Positions 17,785-26,362 of a stretch of 64,000 nucleotides of DNA are shown here, in pieces. Position 1 is the first letter of the stretch; every line of letters begins with the position of its first letter. The translations under genes were made by a program, and so were the position numbers. The DNA is from an uncultured Collinsella sp. (lineage in GTDB: Bacteria > Actinomycetota > Coriobacteriia > Coriobacteriales > Coriobacteriaceae): the NCBI GenBank assembly GCA_902494345.1, contig CABUSV010000009.1, forward strand, positions 1-64,000. Reading direction: 5' to 3'. The notes under the pieces are model-generated. The model was given only the letters and a program-made list of their open reading frames with translations. It made no database searches and was not told the DNA's origin.

Positions 17785-18498
17785 CTACCCTTGGGTGACC
17801 AATCGGTAACCGATGCCTACGTGGGTTTGAATATAGCGCGGATGCGCGGGGTCGGACTCAATCTTCTTACGCAACGTGCCCATAAAGACACGCAGGCTCG
17901 CCAGGTCGCTCTTAGTTGCCGTGCCCCAAATCTCGTGCAAAATAAACTGGTGTGTCAGCACCTTGTCGGCGTTATGCGCCAGCAGGCACAGGAGCTTATA
18001 CTCGATCGGCGTCAGATGCAGTTCCTCGCCATCCATCGTGGCGATGCCGGCATCAAAATCGATATGCAGCTCACCGGTATCGAACGAGCCCTCGGAGGCA
18101 ACACCGCCCGTTTGCGCATACGAAAGGCGCCTGAGCGTCGTGCGAATGCGCGCGAGCAGCTCCTCGACCGAAAACGGCTTGGTCAGGTAGTCGTCGGCGC
18201 CGGCATCGAGCGCGCGAATCTTGTCCGCGTCCTCGCTGCGCGCCGAGACCACGATGATCGGCATGCCCGACCATGCGCGCACCGACTCCACTACCTTGAC
18301 GCCGTCCATATCGGGCAGGCCCAAATCGAGCAGCACAATGCTCGGCGCTTGCGATGAGGCGGCGGCGATAGCGGCATGGGCGGTCTCCACGGCCATATGA
18401 CGCAAGCCGTGCGCCTCGAGCGCGGCAACGATAAGATTGCGAACGGCGGGGTCGTCTTCAACGACCAAGATGAGCGGTTTTACGGCAGAGTTCGGCAC
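17785..18498 (-). CDS. KdpE-like OmpR-family response regulator
   Basis: 237 aa. The receiver domain (about 1-120) has the acidic pocket VVEDD, phospho-acceptor D in LLDLGLPDMDG, and K in YLTKPF. The C-terminal OmpR winged helix (about 140-235) includes LTPIEYKLLCLLA. The GTG start at 18498 has AAGGAG 7 nt upstream and sits 4 bp after the kinase stop codon. It is most like KdpE, but no kdpFABC is nearby; the co-transcribed transporter is Kup, so K+ uptake by Kup is the probable target. Confidence 0.87.
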   Translation of the reverse strand: MPNSAVKPLILVVEDDPAVRNLIVAALEAHGLRHMAVETAHAAIAAASSQAPSIVLLDLGLPDMDGVKVVESVRAWSGMPIIVVSARSEDADKIRALDAGADDYLTKPFSVEELLARIRTTLRRLSYAQTGGVASEGSFDTGELHIDFDAGIATMDGEELHLTPIEYKLLCLLAHNADKVLTHQFILHEIWGTATKSDLASLRVFMGTLRKKIESDPAHPRYIQTHVGIGYRLVTQG

Positions 18499-18502
18499 GA
18501 CG

Positions 18503-20128
18503 CTACTCCTTATCAAACGAAACATCGGCGACGGGAAGCTCAATCGTAAAGACCGAGCCGTGCGGGTCCGCCGCGGCAACCTCTATGCTACCGCCATGCG
18601 CCAGCGCAATGGACCGGCAGAGCGAAAGCCCCAGGCCCACACTACGGTGGCTGTCGGCCAGGCCATGGTTGGCGGTATAGAACGACTCAAAGATGCGCTC
18701 GCGATCCTCGGGTGCGATGCCCGGACCATCATCGGCCACCGAGCACGCCACGCGTCCATCGTCGACGCTAATCGAAATCACGATATGCGAGCCTGCGGGT
18801 GTATAGGTGATAGCGTTATTCACCAGATTGACCACCAGCTGCACCATCAGGCGCGCATCGACGTTGACGAGCGCCGGCTCATCGCACGCCACCACCTTAA
18901 GGTCGTGCTCGCGCACGGCAGGGTTCACGTGGCGCAGCGCCTCCTCGACGATATCGTCCATGAGCTCGAGTGTGGTCGACAGGCGCATACCGCCACCCTC
19001 GAGCTTGGTGATGGCGAGCAGGTTCTCGACGGTGGCGTTGAGCCATTGCGCATCCGAGCGAATGGACAGGAGCAGGCCGCGGCGCGTCTGGGCATCGAGC
19101 ACGGCGGTGCCGGTCGAGCCCTGGTCGAGCAGGACATCAGCATTGCCCGAAATACTGGTGAGCGGCGTACGCAGATCGTGCGAGATGGAGCGCAGCAGGT
19201 TGGCGCGCAGCTGTTCGTTTTTGGCAAGCACCGCCGCCTCCTCGCGGGCCTCCATGGCGCGGGCGCGATCGAGTGCCAGCTCGCCTTCGCTCACGATGGC
19301 ATCGGCAAGTGTTCGCTCCTCGTGCGTCAGCACGTCGGGCTCGGCAACGATAGACAGCACGCCCACCACCGAGGCGGGGTCGCCCGAGCGCGCGAAGCCG
19401 TCGCCTGTGCGAACCGTCAGGTAGATGCCATAAAACGCCGAGCCGCCAAACGTGGCGTCGAGCGGCGTTCCCACATAGGCGGACGCCGAGAGCCGCGGCG
19501 GCATCTGCGGCGCCAGTTCGTGCACCGGTGCGGCATCGCCCACGGCCGTGTATGTCGCACGCGGCAGCAGGTCATCGCCCTCGGCATCGGCGCTGTACCA
19601 CACGACCGGACAGCCCGAAAGACGCGCCAGCTGCGTTGCCATGGCGTGAACGATCTGCTGCTCGTCGGCGCACCGCTGCAGCATGCGGTTGGTCTCGAGC
19701 ACCATATGCGTGCGGCGGTCGCTGGCGGCAGCCTGTGCCAAGGCGCGCCGCAGGGCCAACGCAATCGAGCTCGACACAAGCGAGACCACGAACATGATGA
19801 AGAACATGCCGGGATAGCCGCGGTCGATAAGCGACAGCGAGTAGCGCGGGTCGACAAACAAGAAGTTGTAGAGCGCCACGGCGGCAGCCGAGCTCAGCAA
19901 GCAATACAGGCGACTCCAGGTAAAGAATGCGCACAGCTGAACGGCGAACACATAGACGATCATGATGCTCGGCGCGAGACCCGGATGGTCGAGCAGCGCG
20001 CCCACAATCGTCGCCGCGACCAGCAGCCCCACCGATACGCAGGCGTCATACAGAGGAGTGCGGCGCGTCAGCGTTGTGCGCCGCCACCAAAAGCTATCGG
20101 CAATATCGCCGTCCGTACGGACGTCCAT
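18503..20128 (-). CDS. KdpD-like sensor histidine kinase lacking the KdpD/Usp N-domain
   Basis: 541 aa. Four membrane helices in a DUF4118-type block (about 30-125) are followed by a GAF-like region (about 150-300), HisKA with H-box SHDLRTPL (about 320) and HATPase with N, G1 and G2 boxes (NLVNNAITYTP, DDGPGIAPEDRERIFESF, GLGLSLCRS). KdpD normally has about 400 more N-terminal residues (KdpD sensor plus Usp domain) that bind c-di-AMP or K+; these are missing. It pairs with the regulator 4 bp downstream and with kup upstream. Confidence 0.87.
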   Translation of the reverse strand: MDVRTDGDIADSFWWRRTTLTRRTPLYDACVSVGLLVAATIVGALLDHPGLAPSIMIVYVFAVQLCAFFTWSRLYCLLSSAAAVALYNFLFVDPRYSLSLIDRGYPGMFFIMFVVSLVSSSIALALRRALAQAAASDRRTHMVLETNRMLQRCADEQQIVHAMATQLARLSGCPVVWYSADAEGDDLLPRATYTAVGDAAPVHELAPQMPPRLSASAYVGTPLDATFGGSAFYGIYLTVRTGDGFARSGDPASVVGVLSIVAEPDVLTHEERTLADAIVSEGELALDRARAMEAREEAAVLAKNEQLRANLLRSISHDLRTPLTSISGNADVLLDQGSTGTAVLDAQTRRGLLLSIRSDAQWLNATVENLLAITKLEGGGMRLSTTLELMDDIVEEALRHVNPAVREHDLKVVACDEPALVNVDARLMVQLVVNLVNNAITYTPAGSHIVISISVDDGRVACSVADDGPGIAPEDRERIFESFYTANHGLADSHRSVGLGLSLCRSIALAHGGSIEVAAADPHGSVFTIELPVADVSFDKE

Positions 20129-20156
20129 CAGTGCCCCGCCCCTCTCTCAAAAACAA

Positions 20157-20194
20157 AAACCACCACAAAGGGACAGGCACCTTTGTGGTGGTTT
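20157..20194. repeat. GGGACAG-core hairpin, copy 2
   Basis: A 15-bp stem (20157-20171 with 20180-20194) built on ACCACCACAAAGG surrounds GACAGGCA. A third partial arm (TTGTGGTGGTT) follows. It lies between the small membrane protein and kinase genes. Confidence 0.65.
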
Positions 20195-20239
20195 CCCTTG
20201 TGGTGGTTCCAAGTGTATAGCCTTTGCAACCGGCGGTCA

Positions 20240-20434
20240 CTAGACAAACAGCACGTGCGCGAGCAGCGCGCAAACGCACGCCGCGACAAGCACCGTCACC
20301 ACGATCGAGATCACGCGGTCGGCCATATCCATGTTGGCACGATTCGTAAAGAACCGATCTTCGGCGGCATCGACGCGCGCCTCACGCACCAGCTCGGTCG
20401 CAAAATCGCAACCGTCAAGCACCTTTGCATCCAT
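20240..20434 (-). CDS. Small single-helix membrane protein between kup and kdpD-like genes
   Basis: 64 aa, not recognised. The ATG at 20434 follows GGGAGG by 5 nt; an upstream GTG would add 10 residues. Residues 1-37 are charged (ELVREARVDAAEDRFF), and residues 38-62 form one hydrophobic helix (VISIVVTVLVAACVCALLAHVLFV). It lies between kup and the kinase on the same strand, a position reminiscent of small K+-system subunits such as KdpF, though no homology to KdpF is visible. It may modulate Kup or the sensor. Confidence 0.65.
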   Translation of the reverse strand: MDAKVLDGCDFATELVREARVDAAEDRFFTNRANMDMADRVISIVVTVLVAACVCALLAHVLFV

Positions 20435-20503
20435 GGTTTCCTCCCAGGACTCAATCACTGTCATTGCAAGCCTGCCCGTTCGCAGCCAAACCTCAAGCGT
20501 CGA

Positions 20504-22531
20504 CTACGGGCGCTCGTTGGGAGCCAGGCGCTGCATCTTGTTCACGGCCTTGAACTTGGTGAACAGCGGCACGTACTCAAAGCTCACGTTGGAGTTCTCC
20601 AGGCCGTACCAGCGTGCAGGCGTGCCGGCGGCGCGACGAATGATGTACTTGAGCGTGATGGCCGTACGCTCGCTCGGCTCCACATCGCTTTCGGGCGCCA
20701 GAAGCTTACGGATCAGGACGAACTTGAACGTACCGATGTTACCCGGATCCTTGTAGACCGAGTAGTCATGCGTCTGCGGCGGCAGCTCGCCGGTGGCAGC
20801 CAGGTCCTGAACGACCTGACGCAGATAGGCATTAACGCGCTGGTTGATCTTGTAGCCCAGGTACAGATGCACGCGGAACACGTAGTCGGTGCCGAACGTC
20901 TCGACCGAATAGGCAAAAGTGTGCGGTTCGTCCATGGTCTCGACATTCACAAACCACCAGGCGCGAGCGCGCTTGGGATGCTTGTCCAGAATCGAGTAGA
21001 CGATGTCGCGGTCGATGTAGTCGGTATGGGTGTCCTTGGTCAGGTACACGATGTTGTCGCTCAGGCGCTCGTAGCGATCGTCATCGCGCAGGCGCTTGAG
21101 CTGCGGCAGGTAGCTGCGCAGCGGCAGCAGCGTAAACTGGCGCTGCTCGACAGCCGTGCCATTGTACCAGCACACCATAATGCCCATGATGAGTGCAGCC
21201 ATGAGGATGGTGAAATAGCCGCCGTGGAAGAACTTGGTGAGCGAGCTCACGAAGAAGAAGCCTTCGAGCAAAAGGAAGAAGGCCGCGAAGATCCACGGCG
21301 CGACCTTGAGCTTGCGCTCCTCGTGCAGGTAGAAGAAGAGCAGCAGCGTGGTGCACATCATGGTCAGCGTAATGGCAAGGCCGTAGGCGGCTTCCATATG
21401 CGCCGAGTTCTGGAACAGCAGCACCACGATGACGCAGCCCACGAGCATGACGTTGTTGACCATGGGGATGTAGAGCTGGCCTTTGGTCTCGGCAGGGTAG
21501 AAGACCTGCATGTGCGGCATGAGGTCCAGACGGCTGGCCTCGGACACCAGCGAAAACGCGCCGGTAATGAGCGCCTGCGAGGCAATGATGGCCGCGACGG
21601 TGGAAAGGCCGACGGCAAACGGGCGCAGGCCCGGGGCGAGCATCTGGTAGAACGGGTTGAGGTCGGCAATGCCCATGAGCTCGGGGTTGGCAGCGTTGTT
21701 CATAAGCCAAGCGCCCTGGCCCATATAGGAAAGCAGCAGGCAGCACTTAACGAACGGCCAGGTAGCGTAGATGTTGCCGCGGCCGACGTGGCCCATGTCG
21801 GAGTAGAGCGCCTCGGCACCGGTGGTGGCGAGGAAGCAGCTGCCCAGAATCATGATGCCCGCGTGGTTGTTGGGGCTCAGCAAAAAGGCGATGCCGCGCA
21901 CCGGGTTGAGGCACAGCAGCACGGCGGGGTGCTGGAAGACAAAGAACAGACCCGTGCCGCCCAGGAACAGGAACCACAGCGTCATGATGGGGCCAAAGGC
22001 GTGACCGATCTTGGCCGTACCGATGCGCTGTACCAAGAAGAGCACGATGATGATGGCGAGCGTAATGGCGACGACGCGGCCTTGGTCATCGCCCAGCACG
22101 GCATGGACCGCCGGGATGGTGCGCAGGCCCTCGATGGCCGTGGTAACGGTAACGGCCGGCGTGAGGATGCCGTCGGCGAGCAGCGCGGCGCCACCTAGCA
22201 TGGCGGGGATGATAAGCCACTTGCCACAGCGCTTGACCAGACTGTACAGGGCAAAGATACCGCCCTCGCCATGGTTATCGGCGCGCAGCGAGATGAGCAC
22301 ATACTTGATGGTGGTCAGCAACGTGACCGTCCACACGACAAGGGAGAGCGCGCCGAGCACAAACTCCTCCGTGACGCTTCCGATGCCGCCGTTGCCGGCA
22401 ACGAGCGCCTTGGTTACATACATAGGGCTGGTGCCGATATCGCCGTACACCACGCCCAGCGTGACGAGCATCGCCGAGATGCTCACAGGAATCGCAGCGT
22501 GCGAAGCTGCCTCCTTGGCCTTTTGTTCCAT
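20504..22531 (-). CDS. kup: Kup-type potassium uptake protein
   Basis: 675 aa, typical for the KUP/HAK family. About 12 membrane helices occupy residues 15-460, starting with the family signature VVYGDIGTSPMYV and including GEGGIFALYSLV. A hydrophilic C-terminal domain of about 200 residues follows. It is a K+/H+ symporter by family knowledge. The ATG at 22531 is preceded by GGGAGG (10 nt); an upstream TTG overlaps that site and is unlikely. A TATAAT box (22567-22572, minus strand) lies about 35 bp upstream. It is first in an apparent operon with the 64-aa protein and the two-component genes. Confidence 0.93.
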   Translation of the reverse strand: MEQKAKEAASHAAIPVSISAMLVTLGVVYGDIGTSPMYVTKALVAGNGGIGSVTEEFVLGALSLVVWTVTLLTTIKYVLISLRADNHGEGGIFALYSLVKRCGKWLIIPAMLGGAALLADGILTPAVTVTTAIEGLRTIPAVHAVLGDDQGRVVAITLAIIIVLFLVQRIGTAKIGHAFGPIMTLWFLFLGGTGLFFVFQHPAVLLCLNPVRGIAFLLSPNNHAGIMILGSCFLATTGAEALYSDMGHVGRGNIYATWPFVKCCLLLSYMGQGAWLMNNAANPELMGIADLNPFYQMLAPGLRPFAVGLSTVAAIIASQALITGAFSLVSEASRLDLMPHMQVFYPAETKGQLYIPMVNNVMLVGCVIVVLLFQNSAHMEAAYGLAITLTMMCTTLLLFFYLHEERKLKVAPWIFAAFFLLLEGFFFVSSLTKFFHGGYFTILMAALIMGIMVCWYNGTAVEQRQFTLLPLRSYLPQLKRLRDDDRYERLSDNIVYLTKDTHTDYIDRDIVYSILDKHPKRARAWWFVNVETMDEPHTFAYSVETFGTDYVFRVHLYLGYKINQRVNAYLRQVVQDLAATGELPPQTHDYSVYKDPGNIGTFKFVLIRKLLAPESDVEPSERTAITLKYIIRRAAGTPARWYGLENSNVSFEYVPLFTKFKAVNKMQRLAPNERP

Positions 22532-22657
22532 AAGCCGGTTTCCTCCCAACTTTAATGTTCGAAGGAATTATAGGTAATCGGCCCATGTTTGAATGGCACT
22601 GTTTTCCCAGCTAGATAAACATTTATACGGCCTTTAAGCCACCTCGGCGATATGGAA

Positions 22658-22686
22658 TGTGACAAAGGGACTGTCTCTTTGTCGCA
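22658..22686. repeat. GGGACAG-core hairpin, copy 3
   Basis: TGTGACAAAGGGAC...CTCTTTGTCGCA forms a 12-bp imperfect stem between the nitroreductase stop and the kup promoter region. The core is GGGACTG here. Confidence 0.65.
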
Positions 22687-22690
22687 TCCG

Positions 22691-23539
22691 TCATTTTCCG
22701 AGCCAATTTTTGAACCACCACTCCATGGAGCGGCTCATCTCGGCCATAAAGGGACTCGTGTGCTTGCGGGTATAGATGTCCACGACGCGCTCCCCCACCA
22801 CGCGGGCATGCGGACGGAACATCGCGTCCATCTCGGCCACCTGCGCGTCCATGGTCGCGGCATCGGCGCGGCAGTAGCGCTCCTCGTGCACCAGGTTCAC
22901 CACGGGATGCGCAATGGCCGGACGCTCCTTACGGGGCGTGCCGATGATGAGCATCGACAGCGGCATGGTATAGGGCGGCAAGTCCAGCAGCCCGGCAACT
23001 TCCTCGGCATTCTCGATAACATCGCCGATGTAGCAGCTCCCCAGCCCCAGGGCCTCGGCGGCGACCACGGCGTTTTGCGCGGCGATCACGGCGTCCTGGG
23101 CCGCGATGGCAAAGTCGCCCAAACCCGGCGCGCGGCGGGGCGCCTTACCCGTGCGCTCGACAAACTCGGGCTCAAAGCAGCCCACGTGCTCAAACAGATC
23201 GATCCACTTGGCATAATCGACCACAAATATTAGTGCCCAGGGCGCCTTGGCGATCATGGGCTGGTGGTCGCACAGGTCGGCCAGACGATCCAGCGTAGCC
23301 TGCTCGCGAATGCTCACGATGGAATACATCATCATGGCGCCTGCCGACGGCGCACGGCTCGCCGCATGCAGAATCGCCGCCCGCCGCTCGTCGGTCACCG
23401 CCACGGGACGATCGTCGTCATCACGCGCGAAGGCACGCGTGGAGGAACGGTGCTCCAACGTGTCCAGCACCGCATTGCCCGTGGTCTCGACCGGATAGCC
23501 ACACGTATCCACAGCCTTGGTGCAAACCTGCTCGTTCAT
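22691..23539 (-). CDS. Nitroreductase family protein
   Basis: 282 aa, somewhat longer than the common 200-220. Features of the FMN-binding nitroreductase fold include the N-terminal HRSSTRAF, the ASRAPSAGAMMMY motif, the mid-chain GLGSCYIGDV and LGLG segment, and PLSMLIIGTPRKE. Its extra length lies in an N-terminal 25-residue lead and a C-terminal helical tail. It is expected to reduce nitroaromatics, quinones or flavin-type substrates with NAD(P)H. The GTG/ATG context has GAGG upstream of the chosen ATG. It is monocistronic. Confidence 0.85.
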   Translation of the reverse strand: MNEQVCTKAVDTCGYPVETTGNAVLDTLEHRSSTRAFARDDDDRPVAVTDERRAAILHAASRAPSAGAMMMYSIVSIREQATLDRLADLCDHQPMIAKAPWALIFVVDYAKWIDLFEHVGCFEPEFVERTGKAPRRAPGLGDFAIAAQDAVIAAQNAVVAAEALGLGSCYIGDVIENAEEVAGLLDLPPYTMPLSMLIIGTPRKERPAIAHPVVNLVHEERYCRADAATMDAQVAEMDAMFRPHARVVGERVVDIYTRKHTSPFMAEMSRSMEWWFKNWLGK

Positions 23540-23753
23540 CGCCTCATCCTCGCTAATTCTTTAAGAAGCCTTTACGTTTCCGTGTAATTCCCGTCCATTA
23601 TCGCGCAGGTCGCCACTACATTGAGCCACACCGCCGCACATGCGCGTTAATATGGCTGGTTGTTGTGCGCAGCCCGCAAATGCAGCGCATATTTAGGTAA
23701 CAATCGGGTAAACCCCCGCTTTCGTAGGTTTTAAGTTTGTGAGGAGTCTCAGC

Positions 23754-26054
23754 ATGTTCGCTGCCGCCATCTCGCTCGTCGGTCTTGCGGCGACCGTCTA
23801 CCTTGTTTTGCGCGAGGCCAAGACCATTCGCGCTCAGTCGGGCACCGTTGCCAAAAGCGCTCTTGGGTGGAGCGTCGCCTTCGGCCTGTTCCAGCTCTTT
23901 TTGACCATTTGGGGCGCCATTGGCCTCGTCGCCCAAAACGAGCCGCTCGCCTTTGTGATGCTCATCCTGACCAATGCCATCCTCACCGGCTGCGCTTGGG
24001 CCAGTATCGCCCGCGACCGCATCGCCCCGCGCGTCTTTGCGTTCGCCTCGGGCGATGCGCCCACCCCCACCGGCAAGCTCGCTCGTTTGCGCGGCGCCTT
24101 TGTGGGCAAACCGCTCGTCGCCGCCGTCCTGTGCCTGCTGCTCGCCGGCGTCTTTGCGCTGCTGGGCATGGAGGTCTCGTCCAACCACGACTTTACCTGG
24201 GTCTACCCCCTGTGCATCCTGCTCGAGTGGGCCATCATCACCACGCTCATGGTCGGCCTGTTCTTCCTGTTCCAGCGCCACGGCGCAGCTCCCGCGGTCC
24301 TGGCCTTTGCCCTCTTTGTCCTGGGCATTGCCGAGTTCTTCGTCATCACGTTTAAATCCATGCCCATCCAGCCGGGCGACCTTTCGGCCATCTCCACCGC
24401 CGCCGCGGTCGCCGACACCGGCTACACCTTCTCCATCTCGCTGTTCTGCGTGCTGTCCATGGGCTTTACCGCCATCGCTATGCTGCTGTGCGAGTACGCC
24501 GGCCTGGTAGCACCGCACCGTCAGAAGGGCGCCGCCAACGCCAAGCGCATGCTGCTCACCAATCTGCTCGTCGCCGTGCTGTGCCTGGGCGGCGTGACCG
24601 CGCACGTCACGCTCATCGACTACTACAACACCCTCGGCATCACCGTCTATACCTGGCGCCCGCTCGAGAGCTACTGGCGCGAGGGCTACCTGCCCGCCTT
24701 TATTAGTGCAGCGCAGTCCATCAAGCCGCCCAAACCCGCCGACTACTCCGTCGACGATGCCAAGGCCACGCTCAAAAAGTACGCCAAGGCCTACGACAAG
24801 TCCGACGCAGCCAAGAGTGACGAGCGCACCGCCGCAAAGGAGCAGTTCGACAGCGAGAAGCCCACGGTCATCGCCATCATGAACGAGACCTTCTCGGATC
24901 TGTCGATCTATCAGAACATGCGCGCCGGCTACGAGGGCCCGCAGTACTTTAAGAGCCTGTCCAACTGCCTCAGCCGCGGCAAGCTCTACGTGAGCGCCTA
25001 CGGCGGCGGCACCGCCAATACCGAGTTTGAGTTTATGACCGGCAACTCCATGGCCAACCTGGGCTCGGGCGTGTACCCCTACACCATCTACAACATGGAA
25101 ACGACCGGGAACCTGGCAGAGCAGTTCAAATCGCTCGGCTATTCCACCACGGCTATGCACCCCAATCACGCAACCAACTGGAACCGCGAGAACGTCTACA
25201 AGGACTTTGGCTTTGACCAGTTCCTGTCCATCAACGATTTCCAGGGAGCCGACACCCTGCGCGGCATGGTGACCGACCAGGCTACCTACGACAAGATTCT
25301 TGAGCTGCTCGACCAGAACGCCGATCCGCAGTTTATCTTCGACGTGACCATGCAGAACCACTCGGGCTACGATACGGGTCTGCTGCCGGTCGATAAGCAG
25401 ATGCACCTGAATATCGACACGACCGATCTGGACGCCAAGACCGTCGAGGACGGCACGCTCTCCGATGTCGACGAGTATGTCTCGTGCATCGAGCAGTCCG
25501 ACCAGGCGCTTCGCTACTTCCTAAACGCCCTGAGCAAGCTCGACCGTAAGGTAGTCGTGGTGTTCTGGGGCGACCACCAGCCGTTCTTCCCGTCCAAGTT
25601 CAACGACAAGTGGTTTACCGGCGAAGACGACGCCACGCACCAGGAACGTCTGTGGCAGACCGACTACATCATCTGGGCCAACTACGACGTTGCCGGCTGC
25701 GACCAGACGAGCGAGGTCGACGACCTGTCCACCAACTACCTGTCCACGCAGCTTATGCAGCTGATCGGCGCACCGCTGACCGACTACCAGAAAGCGCACA
25801 TGACGCTGCGCGAGTCGCTGCCCGCCATCAACTCGGTGGGCTACGAGGACGCCAGCCTGCGCTGGGCGCTTTCCTCCAACGTCACCGGTGACGATGCCGC
25901 CGCCGCAGCCGCCACCAAGGCGCGCGAAGATTACGCCAAGATGCAGTACTACGAGATGTTCCGCGACGGCAAGAACGTGTACACCGAGCACTTCCAGACC
26001 GAGGCCAACGAGACCGACCCCAACCTGGCACCGGGCACGACCAAGATCAAGTAG
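23754..26054 (+). CDS. LTA synthase-like phosphoglycerol/alkaline-phosphatase-superfamily enzyme
   Basis: 766 aa. About seven N-terminal membrane helices (residues 1-290) anchor a large extracellular sulfatase/LtaS domain (about 370-680). Catalytic landmarks are the nucleophile threonine in IAIMNETFSDL, GGGTANTEFEF, HPNHATNWNRE, and the metal-binding FWGDHQPF. It should transfer glycerol-phosphate-like groups to a glycopolymer or lipid at the outer membrane face. The ATG at 23754 follows GAGGAG by 7 nt; the GTG at 23739 would overlap that site. A low-complexity tail follows the enzyme domain. Confidence 0.88.
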   Translation: MFAAAISLVGLAATVYLVLREAKTIRAQSGTVAKSALGWSVAFGLFQLFLTIWGAIGLVAQNEPLAFVMLILTNAILTGCAWASIARDRIAPRVFAFASGDAPTPTGKLARLRGAFVGKPLVAAVLCLLLAGVFALLGMEVSSNHDFTWVYPLCILLEWAIITTLMVGLFFLFQRHGAAPAVLAFALFVLGIAEFFVITFKSMPIQPGDLSAISTAAAVADTGYTFSISLFCVLSMGFTAIAMLLCEYAGLVAPHRQKGAANAKRMLLTNLLVAVLCLGGVTAHVTLIDYYNTLGITVYTWRPLESYWREGYLPAFISAAQSIKPPKPADYSVDDAKATLKKYAKAYDKSDAAKSDERTAAKEQFDSEKPTVIAIMNETFSDLSIYQNMRAGYEGPQYFKSLSNCLSRGKLYVSAYGGGTANTEFEFMTGNSMANLGSGVYPYTIYNMETTGNLAEQFKSLGYSTTAMHPNHATNWNRENVYKDFGFDQFLSINDFQGADTLRGMVTDQATYDKILELLDQNADPQFIFDVTMQNHSGYDTGLLPVDKQMHLNIDTTDLDAKTVEDGTLSDVDEYVSCIEQSDQALRYFLNALSKLDRKVVVVFWGDHQPFFPSKFNDKWFTGEDDATHQERLWQTDYIIWANYDVAGCDQTSEVDDLSTNYLSTQLMQLIGAPLTDYQKAHMTLRESLPAINSVGYEDASLRWALSSNVTGDDAAAAAATKAREDYAKMQYYEMFRDGKNVYTEHFQTEANETDPNLAPGTTKIK

Positions 26055-26074
26055 CGGGTCGCTCATAACTGGTT

Positions 26075-26205
26075 CGTCTGCCCGGCGGCGCGGAACGTAA
26101 GGTTCCCTGCTCGGACAGTCCTGCTCGCACGGAGAGCACATTAAGTGCTCTCCGGCTCGTGCGGAACTCGCGATGAACCTTACATTCCGCGTCGCCGGGC
26201 AGACG
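26075..26205. repeat. Giant nested palindrome 1
   Basis: 31-bp arms (26075-26105 and 26175-26205) differ at two positions. An inner hairpin GGAGAGCAC (26131-26139) pairs with 26145-26153. It follows the LtaS-like gene. Two others of the same design lie at 34101-34195 and 45226-45350. Confidence 0.75.
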
Positions 26206-26261
26206 CCTCGGTGTTGAAGCGCGGCTTGTCATGGAGACACCTGCTGAACATATATAAGTTG

Positions 26262-26286
26262 AAGGCCACGTCATGTGGCCTTTTTT
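26262..26286 (+). terminator. Rho-independent terminator after the LtaS-like gene
   Basis: AAGGCCAC pairs perfectly with GTGGCCTT (26275-26282) around 5 nt and continues into a six-T run. Confidence 0.85.
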
Positions 26287-26362
26287 GCATCCGGAAACCG
26301 TGTCCCAGAATTCTTGTCTGGAATGGGATGCAGTTTCCGCTTGGGACCCGATTGGGAAAATG

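Noticed and set aside
18437..22198. 1253-codon plus-strand open frame opposite the K+ module
   Set aside because: It is antisense to four coherent genes; composition is His/Arg-rich with no domain.
22532..22660. c-di-AMP (ydaO) riboswitch before kup
   Set aside because: The leader between the TATAAT box and the start is only about 35 nt, too short for that riboswitch.
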